From Mesorhizobium sp. B2-1-1 (lineage in GTDB: Bacteria > Pseudomonadota > Alphaproteobacteria > Rhizobiales > Rhizobiaceae): a stretch of DNA of 64,000 nt. A program made the position numbers and the translations under genes. Below are positions 53,094-62,137 of the stretch, one piece after another. Positions within the stretch are counted from its first letter, which is position 1; each line of letters opens with the position of its first letter. Where the stretch lies: NCBI RefSeq assembly GCF_006442975.2, contig NZ_CP083954.1, positions 2,983,501-3,047,500 of the forward strand. The letters are read 5' to 3'. Under the pieces are notes generated by a model. The model was not told the DNA's origin and searched no databases. It saw only the letters and a program-made list of their open reading frames with translations.

Positions 53094-54061
53094 TGGCCAA
53101 CCGTCTCCCCGTCATCGTCGTCATCGCGGCGGTCATCCTGTTCCTGCTCTATTCGTCAGTCTTCGTGGTCAATGCGCGCCAGCAGGCGCTGGTGCTGAGG
53201 TTCGGCGAGATCGTCGACGTCAAGACCGAGCCCGGCATCTACTTCAAGGCGCCGTTCTCGTTCTTCGACGCCGACACGGTGCAGTTGATCGAGAATCGGG
53301 TGCTGCGCTTCGACCTCGACAACATCCGCGTCCAGGTCTCGGGCGGCAAGTTCTATGAGGTCGATGCCTTCATCGCCTACCGCATCTCGGATCCGCGTGT
53401 CTTCCGTGCCGCCGTATCCGGCCAGATCGAGCTCGCCGAAGCGCGGCTGAGGACGCGTCTCGACGCTGCCTTGCGCCGCGTCTACGGTCTGCGCGACTTC
53501 GAGGCCGCCCTTTCGGAGGAGCGCGCTGTGATGATGCGCGAAGTGCGCGATCAGCTACGGCCCGACGCCACCTCGCTCGGCCTGCAGATCGAGGATGTCC
53601 GCATCCGCCGCACCGACCTCACCGCCGAAGTCTCGCAGCAGACCTTCGATCGCATGAAGGCGGAACGTCTGGCTGAGGCCGAAAGGCTGAGGGCGCGCGG
53701 CAATGAGGCGGCGCAGCGCATCAAGGCCCGCGCCGACCGTGAGGTGGTCGAGATCATCGCGGAAGCGCAGAAGGAGTCCGAAATCCTGCGCGGCGAGGGC
53801 GAGGCGCAGCGCAGCGCCACCTTTGCCGAGGCTTATCAGCGCGATCCGGCGTTCTTCGATTTCTACCGGTCGATGAACGCCTATGGCACGGCGCTGGACA
53901 ACACCGGCACGACAATGGTGCTGTCGCCGAATTCGGAGTTCTTCCGTTTCTTCCGCGACCCTGACGGAAAGGAGGCGCCGGCAAGGCCGGCGGCTCCGCA
54001 ACCGGCACCTCCTGCCGCACCGGCGACCGCACCCGCAACTTCGCCCGGCACCGGCCAGTAG
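53093..54061 (+). CDS. hflC: HflC, FtsH protease modulator subunit
   Basis: This 322-residue SPFH protein has an N-terminal membrane segment (about residues 5-25), the band 7 domain (NARQQALVLRFGEIVDVKTE), and helical repeats (LAEAERLRARGNEAAQRIKA). Its Pro/Ala-rich C-terminal tail is longer than in E. coli. I choose the ATG at 53093 over a GTG one codon earlier. A GGGAGG site lies nine bases upstream. It partners HflK. Confidence 0.95.
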   Translation: MANRLPVIVVIAAVILFLLYSSVFVVNARQQALVLRFGEIVDVKTEPGIYFKAPFSFFDADTVQLIENRVLRFDLDNIRVQVSGGKFYEVDAFIAYRISDPRVFRAAVSGQIELAEARLRTRLDAALRRVYGLRDFEAALSEERAVMMREVRDQLRPDATSLGLQIEDVRIRRTDLTAEVSQQTFDRMKAERLAEAERLRARGNEAAQRIKARADREVVEIIAEAQKESEILRGEGEAQRSATFAEAYQRDPAFFDFYRSMNAYGTALDNTGTTMVLSPNSEFFRFFRDPDGKEAPARPAAPQPAPPAAPATAPATSPGTGQ

Positions 54062-54067
54062 CGGCCG

Positions 54068-54256
54068 GTGCAGGATTTCTTCGCCGCAATAGGCCTGGTC
54101 CTCGTCATTGAGGGCTTGGTCTATGGCGGCTTTCCCGGTTTCGCCAGGAAACTGGCGGCTGAGGTGCTGTCGTTGCCGGAGAACGCATTGCGGATCGCCG
54201 GGCTGGTGGCGATTGCCGCCGGCGTCGGTATCGTCTGGCTGATCCGCGGCGGCTAG
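54068..54256 (+). CDS. DUF2065 family small membrane protein
   Basis: This 62-residue protein has two membrane segments (about residues 4-20 and 43-58), with the family pattern FFAAIGLVLVIEGLVYGGFP near the start. The start is a GTG at 54068, six bases after hflC. Homologues sit between hflC and degP-type genes in many alphaproteobacteria; function is unknown. Confidence 0.85.
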   Translation: MQDFFAAIGLVLVIEGLVYGGFPGFARKLAAEVLSLPENALRIAGLVAIAAGVGIVWLIRGG

Positions 54257-54393
54257 GGGGTGTGCAAAAACGCGGGATTTACACTCTGCCAATAGCCATA
54301 GCCGCAAACGTGCCCTATTTCTTGCCATCATGGCGCGACACGGCGTTTCCGTCGAAGCGCTTTTCTCTTTCAGAAGTGCCGGGAGGCTTCTCG

Positions 54394-55908
54394 ATGACAT
54401 CCAACACCCTTTTGCGCGCGGCTCGACGCACGTTCGTCGCTGGCGCGGCAGCGCTTCTTCTGGGCACCGTGGCCGTTCCGGCCTTCGTGACGCCGACAAT
54501 GGCCGCCGACGGGCCTGCTTCGGTGGCCGACCTGGCGCAAGGCCTGCTCGGCGCGGTGGTCAACATCTCGACGTCGCAGACGGTGAAGGGCACGGAAGGT
54601 CCGGGCGCGGTGCCGATGCCGCAGCTTCCCGAAGGCTCGCCGTTCCAGGATTTCTTCGACGATTTCTTCAAGAACCGCGGCGGCGACAAGGACAATGGCT
54701 CGCAGAAAGTGCAGTCGCTCGGCTCCGGTTTCGTCATCGACGCCGAGCAGGGCATCGTCGTCACCAACAACCATGTCATCGCCGATGCCGACGATATCGA
54801 GGTCAATTTCTCCGATGGAGTCACGCTGAAGGCGACGCTGGTCGGCACCGACACCAAGACCGATGTCGCGGTGCTCAAGGTTGATCCGAAGGGCCACAAG
54901 CTGACGGCGGTGAAGTTCGGCGATTCCACCAAGATGCGCGTCGGCGACTGGGTGATGGCGATCGGCAATCCGTTCGGCCTCGGCGGCACGGTCACGGTCG
55001 GCATCGTCTCGGCGCGTAACCGCGACATCAATTCAGGCCCCTATGACGATTTCATCCAGACCGATGCCGCGATCAACCGCGGCAATTCGGGCGGGCCGCT
55101 GTTCAACAGCGCCGGCGAGGTCATCGGCATCAACACGGCGATCATTTCGCCGTCCGGCGGCTCGATCGGCATCGGCTTCTCCATCCCCTCGCAGCTCGCA
55201 TCGGGCGTTGTCGAGCAACTGCGCCAATATGGCGAAACGCGGCGCGGCTGGCTTGGCGTGCGCATCCAGCCGGTGACCGACGACATTGCCGAGAGCCTCG
55301 GCATGGCGACCGCCAAGGGTGCGCTGGTCGCCGGCGTCATCAAGGGTGGACCGGTCGACAACGGCACCATCCAGGCCGGCGACGTGATCATCAAGTTCGA
55401 CGGTAAGGACATCCACGAAATGCGCGACCTGCCGCGTGTGGTCGCGGAGAGCCCGGTCGGCAAGGCGGTCGACGTGCTGATCGTGCGCAAGGGTGTCGAG
55501 CAAACGGTGAAGGTAACACTTGGCCGGCTCGAGGACAGCGAGAAGCTCGCCAGCGGCGAAAACGGCAACACCGACCAGGACAAAGGCGACAAGGCGCCGG
55601 CGGTTTCGACGGCCTCGGTGCTCGGCATGACCGTCGGCGAATTGAACGACGATACGCGCAAGAAGTTCAGCATCGCCGCCGATGTTTCGGGCGTCGTCAT
55701 CACCGATGTCGCCAAGGATTCGGCCGCGGCTGAACGCGGCATCCAGCCGGGCGAGGTGATCACCGAAATTGCACAGGAATCGGTTGCCACGCCCAAGGAT
55801 GTGATGGACCGGATCGGCGCGCTGAAGGAGCAGGGACGCAAGAACGCACTGTTGATGCTGGCGTCCAAGACCGGTGAGCTGAGGTTTGTGACGATCCGGA
55901 TGGACTGA
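54394..55908 (+). CDS. degP: Do family periplasmic serine endoprotease (DegP/DegQ type)
   Basis: This 504-residue HtrA-type protease has a signal peptide (residues 1-37). The catalytic triad is His127 (TNNHVIA), Asp157 (TKTDVAV) and Ser232 (GNSGGPL). Two PDZ domains follow, one from about 280 and one after the linker near 400. It degrades or refolds damaged envelope proteins. The ATG at 54394 has GGGAGG seven bases upstream. It follows hflK, hflC and DUF2065, making an envelope-protein quality-control block. Confidence 0.95.
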   Translation: MTSNTLLRAARRTFVAGAAALLLGTVAVPAFVTPTMAADGPASVADLAQGLLGAVVNISTSQTVKGTEGPGAVPMPQLPEGSPFQDFFDDFFKNRGGDKDNGSQKVQSLGSGFVIDAEQGIVVTNNHVIADADDIEVNFSDGVTLKATLVGTDTKTDVAVLKVDPKGHKLTAVKFGDSTKMRVGDWVMAIGNPFGLGGTVTVGIVSARNRDINSGPYDDFIQTDAAINRGNSGGPLFNSAGEVIGINTAIISPSGGSIGIGFSIPSQLASGVVEQLRQYGETRRGWLGVRIQPVTDDIAESLGMATAKGALVAGVIKGGPVDNGTIQAGDVIIKFDGKDIHEMRDLPRVVAESPVGKAVDVLIVRKGVEQTVKVTLGRLEDSEKLASGENGNTDQDKGDKAPAVSTASVLGMTVGELNDDTRKKFSIAADVSGVVITDVAKDSAAAERGIQPGEVITEIAQESVATPKDVMDRIGALKEQGRKNALLMLASKTGELRFVTIRMD

Positions 55909-55934
55909 GGATCGCTAACGATGGTCATATTGTA

Positions 55935-55950
55935 ACATCCCATGGGATGT
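55935..55950. promoter_or_regulatory. Perfect palindrome in the toxin-antitoxin promoter
   Basis: ACATCCCATGGGATGT is a perfect 16-bp palindrome 14 bases before the toxin start. It overlaps a TACTAT -10-like box (55950-55955). It is a likely binding site of the antitoxin, which has a ribbon-helix-helix fold. Confidence 0.6.
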
Positions 55951-55963
55951 ACTATTTTGACTT

Positions 55964-56389
55964 GTGAGGCGGATCGTACTGGACACAAACGTTTTGACGG
56001 CAGGCTTGCGAAGCAGGAATGGCGCGTCTTTCGCCATCCTGCAGCTGATTGCGGATCGGCAAATTCGCCCATTAGTGACGACAGCGCTGTTTCTTGAATA
56101 TGAAACCGTGCTGGCCAGACCCGAGCAGGTGGCGGCTCACGGGTTGTCCGCGCCGGATCTGGGCCGTTTGCTGGCCGGCTTTGCATTGCTGGCTGAGCCG
56201 GTCGAGCTGCACTTTCTCTGGCGGCCGCAATTGAACGATCCGAAGGATGAGATGGTGCTTGAAGCAGCGATCAACGGCCGGGCCGATGCGTTGGTGACTC
56301 ACAATCGCCGGGACTTCCTAGCTGCGGCAGGCCGTTTTGATGTACTGCTTGTGAGCCCGGCCGAGTTCTTGGAAGGACTTCGTACATGA
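55964..56389 (+). CDS. PIN domain toxin (COG1569-like)
   Basis: This 141-residue PIN nuclease has acidic active-site residues visible in RRIVLDTNVLTAGLRSR (Asp near residue 6), FLEYETVLARPE (Glu near residue 45) and NDPKDEMVLEAAINGRADALV with a break (Asp near residues 92-94 and 107). It probably cleaves RNA, as VapC-type toxins do. It starts with a GTG at 55964 that lacks a ribosome site and lies only nine bases after a -10-like box, so it may be leaderless. The antitoxin overlaps its end by four bases. Confidence 0.85.
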   Translation: MRRIVLDTNVLTAGLRSRNGASFAILQLIADRQIRPLVTTALFLEYETVLARPEQVAAHGLSAPDLGRLLAGFALLAEPVELHFLWRPQLNDPKDEMVLEAAINGRADALVTHNRRDFLAAAGRFDVLLVSPAEFLEGLRT

Positions 56390-56646
56390 GCAAAGCGACT
56401 TATCCGCTGAAACTGCCACAGTCGGTTAAGGAAGCAGCCGCGCGCCTCGCGAAGGCCGATGGCGTGTCGCTCAATCAATGGATTGCGTCGGCTGTGGCGC
56501 AAAAGGTCGGGGCAATGGAAGCGGCAGCTGACTTCCTGCGTCGTCGTGCCGGCGACGCGTCACCGGGCGATTTCGCGAAAATGCTGGGGCGGGTCGCAGA
56601 CAGATCGCCACAGTCCGGCGACGAATTTCCACCTGACAGGCATTGA
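56386..56646 (+). CDS. Ribbon-helix-helix antitoxin partner
   Basis: This 86-residue protein has an N-terminal ribbon-helix-helix (YPLKLPQSVKEAAARLAKAD then GVSLNQWIASAVAQKVG, residues 5-42) of the Arc/HicB-antitoxin type. Its acidic, flexible C-terminal part (FAKMLGRVADRSPQSGDEFP) would wrap the PIN toxin. Its start overlaps the toxin stop (ATGA); toxin-before-antitoxin order is less usual for VapBC. It converges on a frameshifted GNAT gene. Confidence 0.82.
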   Translation: MSKATYPLKLPQSVKEAAARLAKADGVSLNQWIASAVAQKVGAMEAAADFLRRRAGDASPGDFAKMLGRVADRSPQSGDEFPPDRH

Positions 56647-57209
56647 TCAGCGACGATTCTTCCGCCAATCCGCGCTCGTCAGCCTGTAGAACACATGCCT
56701 CTTCAGCTCCGGGTGGCTGTCGGGAATGCCGGGGTGGTCGAAGTTGGCCGAGGGATCGGCGGTCATGCCGAGGCGCTTCATGACGGCAGTGGAGCGGCGG
56801 TTGTTCTCGACCGCGAAGGAGACGATCTCGCCAAGGCCGAGTTTTTCGAAGCCGTAGGCCAGCCATGCCTCGGCAGCTTCCGTGACATAACCCTTGCCCC
56901 AGAATTCGGGCGCCAGCCGCCAGCCGACCTCAACGGTGCCGGCGGGAAGGAACGGCAGATGGTCGGTCCCGGTGATACCGACAAAGCCGATGCATTGACT
57001 GATGCGGCGACCTCGGCGGCGGCAAAGCCATAGCCGTCCCGATCGATGATGGCCCGCAGTTCGTCCATCTTGGCGTCTGCTGCGGCGCGGCCGCGACGGA
57101 AGGGGAAGAACTCCATCACGCGTTCATCGGAATTGATGCGATGGAACAGCTCCCGGTCGCGATCCTCCCAGTTGCGCAGGATCAGGCGCTCGGTGCGCAT
57201 TGGTTTCAT
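56647..57209 (-). pseudogene. Frameshifted GNAT family N-acetyltransferase
   Basis: The frame opening at 57209 (KPMRTERLILRNWEDRDREL) codes for the first 70 residues of a RimJ/RimL-like GNAT enzyme. Near position 57000 the homology moves to another frame (IGFVGITGTDHLPF, then VGWRLAPEFWGKGYVTEAAE and ENNRRSTAVMKRLGM), which runs to TGA at 56647-56649. A single-base indel around 56995-57010 explains this. It is either a real pseudogene or a sequencing error. The intact protein would be about 187 residues. Confidence 0.85.
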
Positions 57210-58093
57210 TGGACGAACTCTTCCTGCCCGTAGCCTTGCAGATAGAGCAATGCGGTCAGGTCGCCATGGTCGATGCGAACCTTTGCCTGTGCAGCCACCA
57301 TCGGTTTGGCATGCAGCGCAACACCGGTGCCGGCAAGGCGGATCATGTCGAGATCGTTGGCCCCGTCGCCGACAGCAATGGCATCGGCCGGGGTGAGGCC
57401 GAGACGCGCCGTGATCTCGATCAGCGCCTCGGCCTTGGCGGCGCGGCCGAGGATCGGCTCGCCGACCAACCCGGCAAAGAGGCCATCCTGTTCGAGCAGG
57501 CGGTTGGCGCGGTTTTCATGGAAGCCGAGCATGGCGGCGATGCGTGAGGTGAAGACCTCGAAGCCGCCCGAGACTAGGGCGGTCCAGGCGCCGTTGGCCC
57601 GCATCGTCTGCACCAGCGCGCGACCGCCGGAGGCCAATGTCAACCGGTTGGCAACGATCAGATCGACCACGGCCGCATCGAGCCCCTTGAGCAACGCCAC
57701 GCGCTCGCGCAGGGCGGGCTCGAAGGCGACCTCGCCATTCATCGATCGTGCGGTGATCGCCGCGACGTGCTCCTTGACGCCGATCTCGTCGGCCAGCTCG
57801 TCGATGCATTCCTGGTCGATCATGGTCGAATCCATGTCGGCGATGAGGATCTTCTTGCGGCGCGTTGCCGACTGCTGGACGATCACGTCGATCGGCTCGG
57901 CGGCCAGCGCTGCGCGCAGATTGGCGGCCGCCTCGTCGGCTTGTGCATTCGCTGGCAGTGCGAGATCGCAGGCAATGTCTTCGGCCATCCAGCGAACAGT
58001 GCTTGCGCCCACCGACCGTGAGGCCATATTCGCAAGCGATGGCGACAAGGCACGATCGGCGGGATGAGAAACAAGCGTGGCGATAAGCGGCAT
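57206..58093 (-). CDS. serB: Phosphoserine phosphatase
   Basis: This 295-residue HAD-family enzyme makes the last step of serine synthesis. The motifs are LIADMDSTMIDQECIDELAD (nucleophile Asp, near residue 83), SGGFEVFTSRIA (near residue 185) and AIGDGANDLDMIRLAGTGVA with V in place of I at the start (near residue 245). The N-terminal 75 residues match the usual SerB extension. Its stop overlaps the GNAT start by four bases, so the two were cotranscribed. It diverges from miaA. Confidence 0.94.
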   Translation of the reverse strand: MPLIATLVSHPADRALSPSLANMASRSVGASTVRWMAEDIACDLALPANAQADEAAANLRAALAAEPIDVIVQQSATRRKKILIADMDSTMIDQECIDELADEIGVKEHVAAITARSMNGEVAFEPALRERVALLKGLDAAVVDLIVANRLTLASGGRALVQTMRANGAWTALVSGGFEVFTSRIAAMLGFHENRANRLLEQDGLFAGLVGEPILGRAAKAEALIEITARLGLTPADAIAVGDGANDLDMIRLAGTGVALHAKPMVAAQAKVRIDHGDLTALLYLQGYGQEEFVQ

Positions 58094-58127
58094 CGATAAT
58101 TCCGGTGCGGATGCGGGCGAAGGCCGC

Positions 58128-59048
58128 GTGAAGAACGCGATCCTGATAGCCGGGCCGACCGCCAGCGGCAAGTCGGCGCTGGCGCTCGACCTGGCCGAAC
58201 GTATAGGCGGCGTGATCGTCAACACCGATTCCATGCAAGCCTATTCGGTTCTCGACGTGTTGACCGCCCGGCCGGAGGCGGCCGACCTCGCTCGGGCACC
58301 GCATTATCTCTATGGGCATGTCCATCCCGGCACCGCCTACTCGACCGGGGCGTGGCTGCGCGACGTGACGAGGCTGATCGAAGACGGTGCGCTCTCGCGG
58401 CGACCGATCTTCGTCGGCGGCACCGGCCTTTACTTTCGCGCCTTGGCCGAGGGCATTTCGGAAATGCCCGACATTCCGCGGCAGGTACGCGACCGTTGGC
58501 GCTACGAGTTGAAGGAGCAAGGCGCCGTCAAACTGCATGGCATCCTGCTGCGCGAGGATTCCAGGGCAGCCATGCAGTTGAAGCCCACGGACAGCCAGCG
58601 CATCGTGCGGGCGCTCGAAGTGCTCGACGCATCCGGCCGCTCGATCCTGGACTGGCAGGCCGCGCGGGGCCGGCCGCTCATCGACAGACAGACGGCCCGC
58701 TTCTTTGTCATCGAGCCGGACCGGGCCGCGCTGGTCGGACGCATCGAAAGGCGTTTCGACCAGATGCTGGCCAAGGGCGCACTGGACGAAGTCAGGCAAC
58801 TCGCATCGCTTCGTCTCGATCCGCAATTGCCGGCGATGAAGGCGATCGGCGTTCGCGAACTGCAAGCGGCGATGGCCGGACAATCGGGTTTTCCCGAGGC
58901 GATTGAGCGCGCCAAGATCGCAACCAGGCAATATGCCAAGCGGCAGACGACCTGGTTTCGGCACCAGCTAGGACCGGAATGGCAAAGATTGCATCCTGGT
59001 GACGATATCGAAACCACGATCCAAACGCTTGTTGCTAATGCAACCTAG
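58128..59048 (+). CDS. miaA: tRNA dimethylallyltransferase
   Basis: This enzyme of about 306 residues adds a dimethylallyl group to A37 of tRNAs reading UNN codons. The P-loop is AGPTASGKSALALDL near residue 8. Other blocks are VNTDSMQAYSVLDVLTARP near residue 32, FVGGTGLYFRALAEG near residue 98 and AIGVRELQAAMAG near residue 238. I choose the GTG at 58128 as start because it gives the normal MiaA N-terminus and has GAAGG upstream. An ATG at 58077 would overlap the divergent serB start. Confidence 0.92.
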   Translation: MKNAILIAGPTASGKSALALDLAERIGGVIVNTDSMQAYSVLDVLTARPEAADLARAPHYLYGHVHPGTAYSTGAWLRDVTRLIEDGALSRRPIFVGGTGLYFRALAEGISEMPDIPRQVRDRWRYELKEQGAVKLHGILLREDSRAAMQLKPTDSQRIVRALEVLDASGRSILDWQAARGRPLIDRQTARFFVIEPDRAALVGRIERRFDQMLAKGALDEVRQLASLRLDPQLPAMKAIGVRELQAAMAGQSGFPEAIERAKIATRQYAKRQTTWFRHQLGPEWQRLHPGDDIETTIQTLVANAT

Positions 59049-59052
59049 AAAG

Positions 59053-59071
59053 CCTTTCCTTCACGGAAAGG
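59053..59071 (+). other. Hairpin after miaA
   Basis: CCTTTCC-TTCAC-GGAAAGG is a 7-bp stem four bases after the miaA stop, followed by TTCTCG and no real T-run. It may slow or end transcription or protect the 3' end. Confidence 0.4.
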
Positions 59072-59154
59072 TTCTCGTTGTGGTTGTCCAAATTAACCCT
59101 CCGTAAGGCCCGCCATGCCATAAGGTCGATGGGCATTTTTCCATCGGGGAGCAG

Positions 59155-59946
59155 ATGCGTTTCCACAAGGCGGAATCGGCGTTTTTCGTCTTTATCTTCG
59201 TGATCCTGGCCGCCGGCCTGGTGACGCTGCATGCCTATGGACTGCTGCAATCCTTTGCCACCGAACTGCACACGGCCTCCGGCCTGGACAAGGTCATCTA
59301 CCTCAACAAGCTGCTTTTCGCGACGGGCGTGCTGCTCGCGACCGCGCTGTTCTTCGGCATCTTCTTCATCTACCCGCTGATCCGCAGGCAGGCGACGGAG
59401 GAAGGCAAGCTGCGGGCCATGACCGTGTCACTGAGCGCCCGCTCCGAGACGTTCGAACATGCGGCGCTGACAGATAGCCTGACCGGCATGCAGAACCGGC
59501 GCTATTTCGACGACGCGCTGAAGGAATATCTCGAGGAGTTCAAGCGCATCGAGAAACCCGTCGGGCTGATGATCCTCGACCTTGATCATTTCAAGCAGGT
59601 CAACGATACACATGGCCACGACGTTGGCGACGAGGTACTCAAGGCCGTCGCCAGCTGTCTCAAGGACATGACGCGCTACCATGACGTGGTGGCGCGATTG
59701 GGTGGCGAGGAATTCGCCGTGGTCACGCCCAACATGGAGGCGGAATTGTTGTCGAAATTCGCCGAGCGTATCCGCAAGGCGATCGCCAACATGTCGGTTC
59801 TTTCGGGCAATGTCCGGCTCAAGATCACCACCAGCGTCGGCCTTGCCGTCTGGGACCGCAAGGAGACGGCGGAAGAATTCTATCGCCGCGCCGACCGCCA
59901 GCTCTACGAGGCCAAGAGGCAAGGCCGCAACCGCGTCTGCGCCTGA
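59155..59946 (+). CDS. Membrane-anchored diguanylate cyclase
   Basis: This is a 263-residue protein with two membrane segments (about residues 8-30 and 52-74) that flank a short periplasmic loop. A cytoplasmic GGDEF domain follows. The active-site motif is GGEEF (183-187), and an RxxD inhibitory site (RYHD, 174-177) lies exactly five residues upstream. It should make cyclic di-GMP and be product-inhibited. No EAL domain is present. The ATG follows GGGGAGCAG. Confidence 0.92.
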   Translation: MRFHKAESAFFVFIFVILAAGLVTLHAYGLLQSFATELHTASGLDKVIYLNKLLFATGVLLATALFFGIFFIYPLIRRQATEEGKLRAMTVSLSARSETFEHAALTDSLTGMQNRRYFDDALKEYLEEFKRIEKPVGLMILDLDHFKQVNDTHGHDVGDEVLKAVASCLKDMTRYHDVVARLGGEEFAVVTPNMEAELLSKFAERIRKAIANMSVLSGNVRLKITTSVGLAVWDRKETAEEFYRRADRQLYEAKRQGRNRVCA

Positions 59947-60167
59947 AATCCCGAAGAAGAATTCACGAGGCCGGTTGCCTGACGCGGCTTTTTCGACTTC
60001 CGGTGCTCACGGACTGAATGTCCGCTCCGCTCCGGCTTCTCGAAACCACGCCATTCAATCCGGCCTGATGAATTCCCTTTCGGGATTTGACCAAGCTGGT
60101 TCGATGATGTGAAGCCCTTGGAAGCTTGTGTGCGGCTTCCCGGCCGGTCGTCAGAGAGCTTGCAGGC
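59947..60167. other. Intergenic region between convergent genes
   Basis: This 221-base stretch lies between the convergent cyclase and HerA-like genes. It contains the segment TCCGCTCCGCTCCGG and a CCCTTTCGGGATTTG stem-like motif (60072-60084), in the style of rhizobial mosaic repeats. I see no gene and no clear terminator. Confidence 0.4.
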
Positions 60168-62018
60168 TCAATCGTTCTGGGGGCGCATGCCGAAGGTGGC
60201 GGGCTTTAGGCCGTAGCGCATGTCGAAATCATCGTCCGATTGCACGCGTGCGGCCGGCGGCTTGCGGTAGTCGGGATCGCCGGCCTGGCGGCCAGAATCG
60301 ACCACTTCGGCAAAGGCCATCGCCTGCTGCTGCGGCTTTGGAACGTTGCGAAGCCGTTCCACGATCGTCACCAGATCGACATCGTCGCCGGTTTTCGACG
60401 ACATGGCTTGTTCGCGCTTGGCCGTGCCGGGGATCAGTTCAGCCGGCAGTCTCTCGAACTTCAGCCGCATCGTCGTGGCCACGCCTTCGCCGAAGGCGAT
60501 CGCTTCGCGCTGGCCCATGGACGACAGGAAAGCAAGCGTGGAGGCGGACGAGTCGGCGATGGCCGAGCGGATGATCGCCTGGTCGTGCTCATTGGCGAGC
60601 CGCATGGCGAAGAAGGTCGAGCACTGCGACAGGATGGTCGGGTCGAGTTCGCCCGGGCGCTGTGTGACGACGCCGAGATAGCAGCCATACTTGCGGCCTT
60701 CCTTGGCAATGCGCGACAGCGCGTGCCTTGTCGGCGCGAAGCCGAGGCGCGCATCGGCCGGCATGTAGCGATGCGCTTCTTCGCACAGCAATAGGAGCTG
60801 CAGCTTGCCCTCGCTCCACAGTGCAAGGTCGAACGCCAGGCGCGCCAGCACCGAACAGACGGAATTGACCACTTCGGACGGCATGCCGGCCATTTCGAAA
60901 CAGGTCACAGGGCGGCCGTTATGCGGCACGCGGAAGATGTTGCCGATCGTCTCGTGGATGGTGTCCTCGATCAGGCGCGAGTTGAACATGAAACGGTAGC
61001 GCGGATCGGCTGCCGCCGATTCGATGCGCGTCTTCAGCGATTTGAGCGTCGGGCGCTCGTTCTTGCTTTCGAGCATGCCCATGCGCTCGTCAATCTGCTT
61101 GAGCAGATCGGCAATGCGGTAGGGCACTGGCGTATCGGCGGTCAGCGCATCGCTGCCGCGCCTGAGATAGGCACCGGAATTGGGGTTGCGATAGAGGTTT
61201 TTGGCGAGCGGAATGAGGTCGCGCAGCGCATCGATCTCGTCGGGCACGGTCTCGCGGCCGCGAAATAGAACCTCGGCGAATTCCTCGAGCCGGAACATCC
61301 AGAACGGAAGGTCGAGCGTCTTGGAATCGACCTTGACGCAATATTCGGGCAGCGACGCGGCGAATTCATTGTGCGGATCGAGGATCAGGATGCGCAGATC
61401 CGGCCGCGCCGCGATCGATTTGCGCAGCAGCAGCGAGACGGCGGTGGACTTGCCGACGCCGGTGGTGCCGACAATGGCAAAGTGGCGCGCCAGCGTGTCG
61501 TCGATGGCGATGTTGGCGGCGATCGCCTCGTCCTGCGACAGCGAGCCGATGGTGATCGAATGACGCCCGGCCAGATCGTAGACGGCCTGCAGGTCACGGC
61601 TGCGGATGCGGTGCGCGATGGCGCCTATATGGGGATAGGTGGTGATGCCGCGGTCGAAGATCGGCTTGGAGCCGGGTTCGGCGCCGTCGCGCACTTCGCC
61701 GATCAGCTCGATGCTGACCTCGATGGCGTTCTGGCCTTCGCTGTTCCAGGCGCGATCCGACTTGCCGATCGCATAGACCAGGCCGACGGTGCGTGTCGTG
61801 CCGAGATTGACCGAGATCATCTTGCCGACCGTCCACAGGCCGGTCACCGCGCCGTCGACGTCGTCCGCAAAGGCGCTGATGGTGGCGCGGGCGCCGTCGC
61901 ATTGCACGACATTGCCCAGGATGCGCCTGTCGTTCTGTTCGGCGTTGCGGCGCTCCTGCGATGTCGGTTCTCCGACCGAGGCTTCGCGTTCGACATACAT
62001 GGACAGGCCAATCCCCAT
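60168..62018 (-). CDS. HerA-like (DUF87) ATPase
   Basis: This is a 616-residue hexameric-type P-loop ATPase. The N-terminal HAS-barrel-like domain comes first; then Walker A FAIVGTTGVGKSTAVSLLLR lies near residue 185, Walker B LQLLLLCEEAHRYMP near residue 413, and a sensor-like block YGCYLGVVTQRPGELDPTIL near residue 457. HerA pumps DNA with the NurA nuclease in archaea. Here no nuclease is adjacent, so its partner and role are unknown. An alternative ATG at 62000 would shorten it by six residues. Confidence 0.88.
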   Translation of the reverse strand: MGIGLSMYVEREASVGEPTSQERRNAEQNDRRILGNVVQCDGARATISAFADDVDGAVTGLWTVGKMISVNLGTTRTVGLVYAIGKSDRAWNSEGQNAIEVSIELIGEVRDGAEPGSKPIFDRGITTYPHIGAIAHRIRSRDLQAVYDLAGRHSITIGSLSQDEAIAANIAIDDTLARHFAIVGTTGVGKSTAVSLLLRKSIAARPDLRILILDPHNEFAASLPEYCVKVDSKTLDLPFWMFRLEEFAEVLFRGRETVPDEIDALRDLIPLAKNLYRNPNSGAYLRRGSDALTADTPVPYRIADLLKQIDERMGMLESKNERPTLKSLKTRIESAAADPRYRFMFNSRLIEDTIHETIGNIFRVPHNGRPVTCFEMAGMPSEVVNSVCSVLARLAFDLALWSEGKLQLLLLCEEAHRYMPADARLGFAPTRHALSRIAKEGRKYGCYLGVVTQRPGELDPTILSQCSTFFAMRLANEHDQAIIRSAIADSSASTLAFLSSMGQREAIAFGEGVATTMRLKFERLPAELIPGTAKREQAMSSKTGDDVDLVTIVERLRNVPKPQQQAMAFAEVVDSGRQAGDPDYRKPPAARVQSDDDFDMRYGLKPATFGMRPQND

Positions 62019-62103
62019 TTTCCCTCACGTCGAAGCCTACAGGAACGGGGTTAAGGTCGAGTGTGGCCGGATGGTGTAGGGAGGATTAAGAAGCCGGCGA
62101 AAA

Positions 62104-62115
62104 TTGTCGCGACAA
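62104..62115. promoter_or_regulatory. Palindrome upstream of the XRE-cupin gene
   Basis: TTGTCGCGACAA is a perfect 12-bp palindrome, 39 bases before the start of the regulator. It may be a binding site or part of a divergent promoter region. Confidence 0.35.
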
Positions 62116-62137
62116 GGCTCTTTTCCAGTTATCAGTT

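Noticed and set aside
58077..58127. ATG at 58077 as the miaA start
   Set aside because: It would overlap the divergent serB start and add 17 residues not usual for MiaA; GTG at 58128 gives the normal N-terminus.
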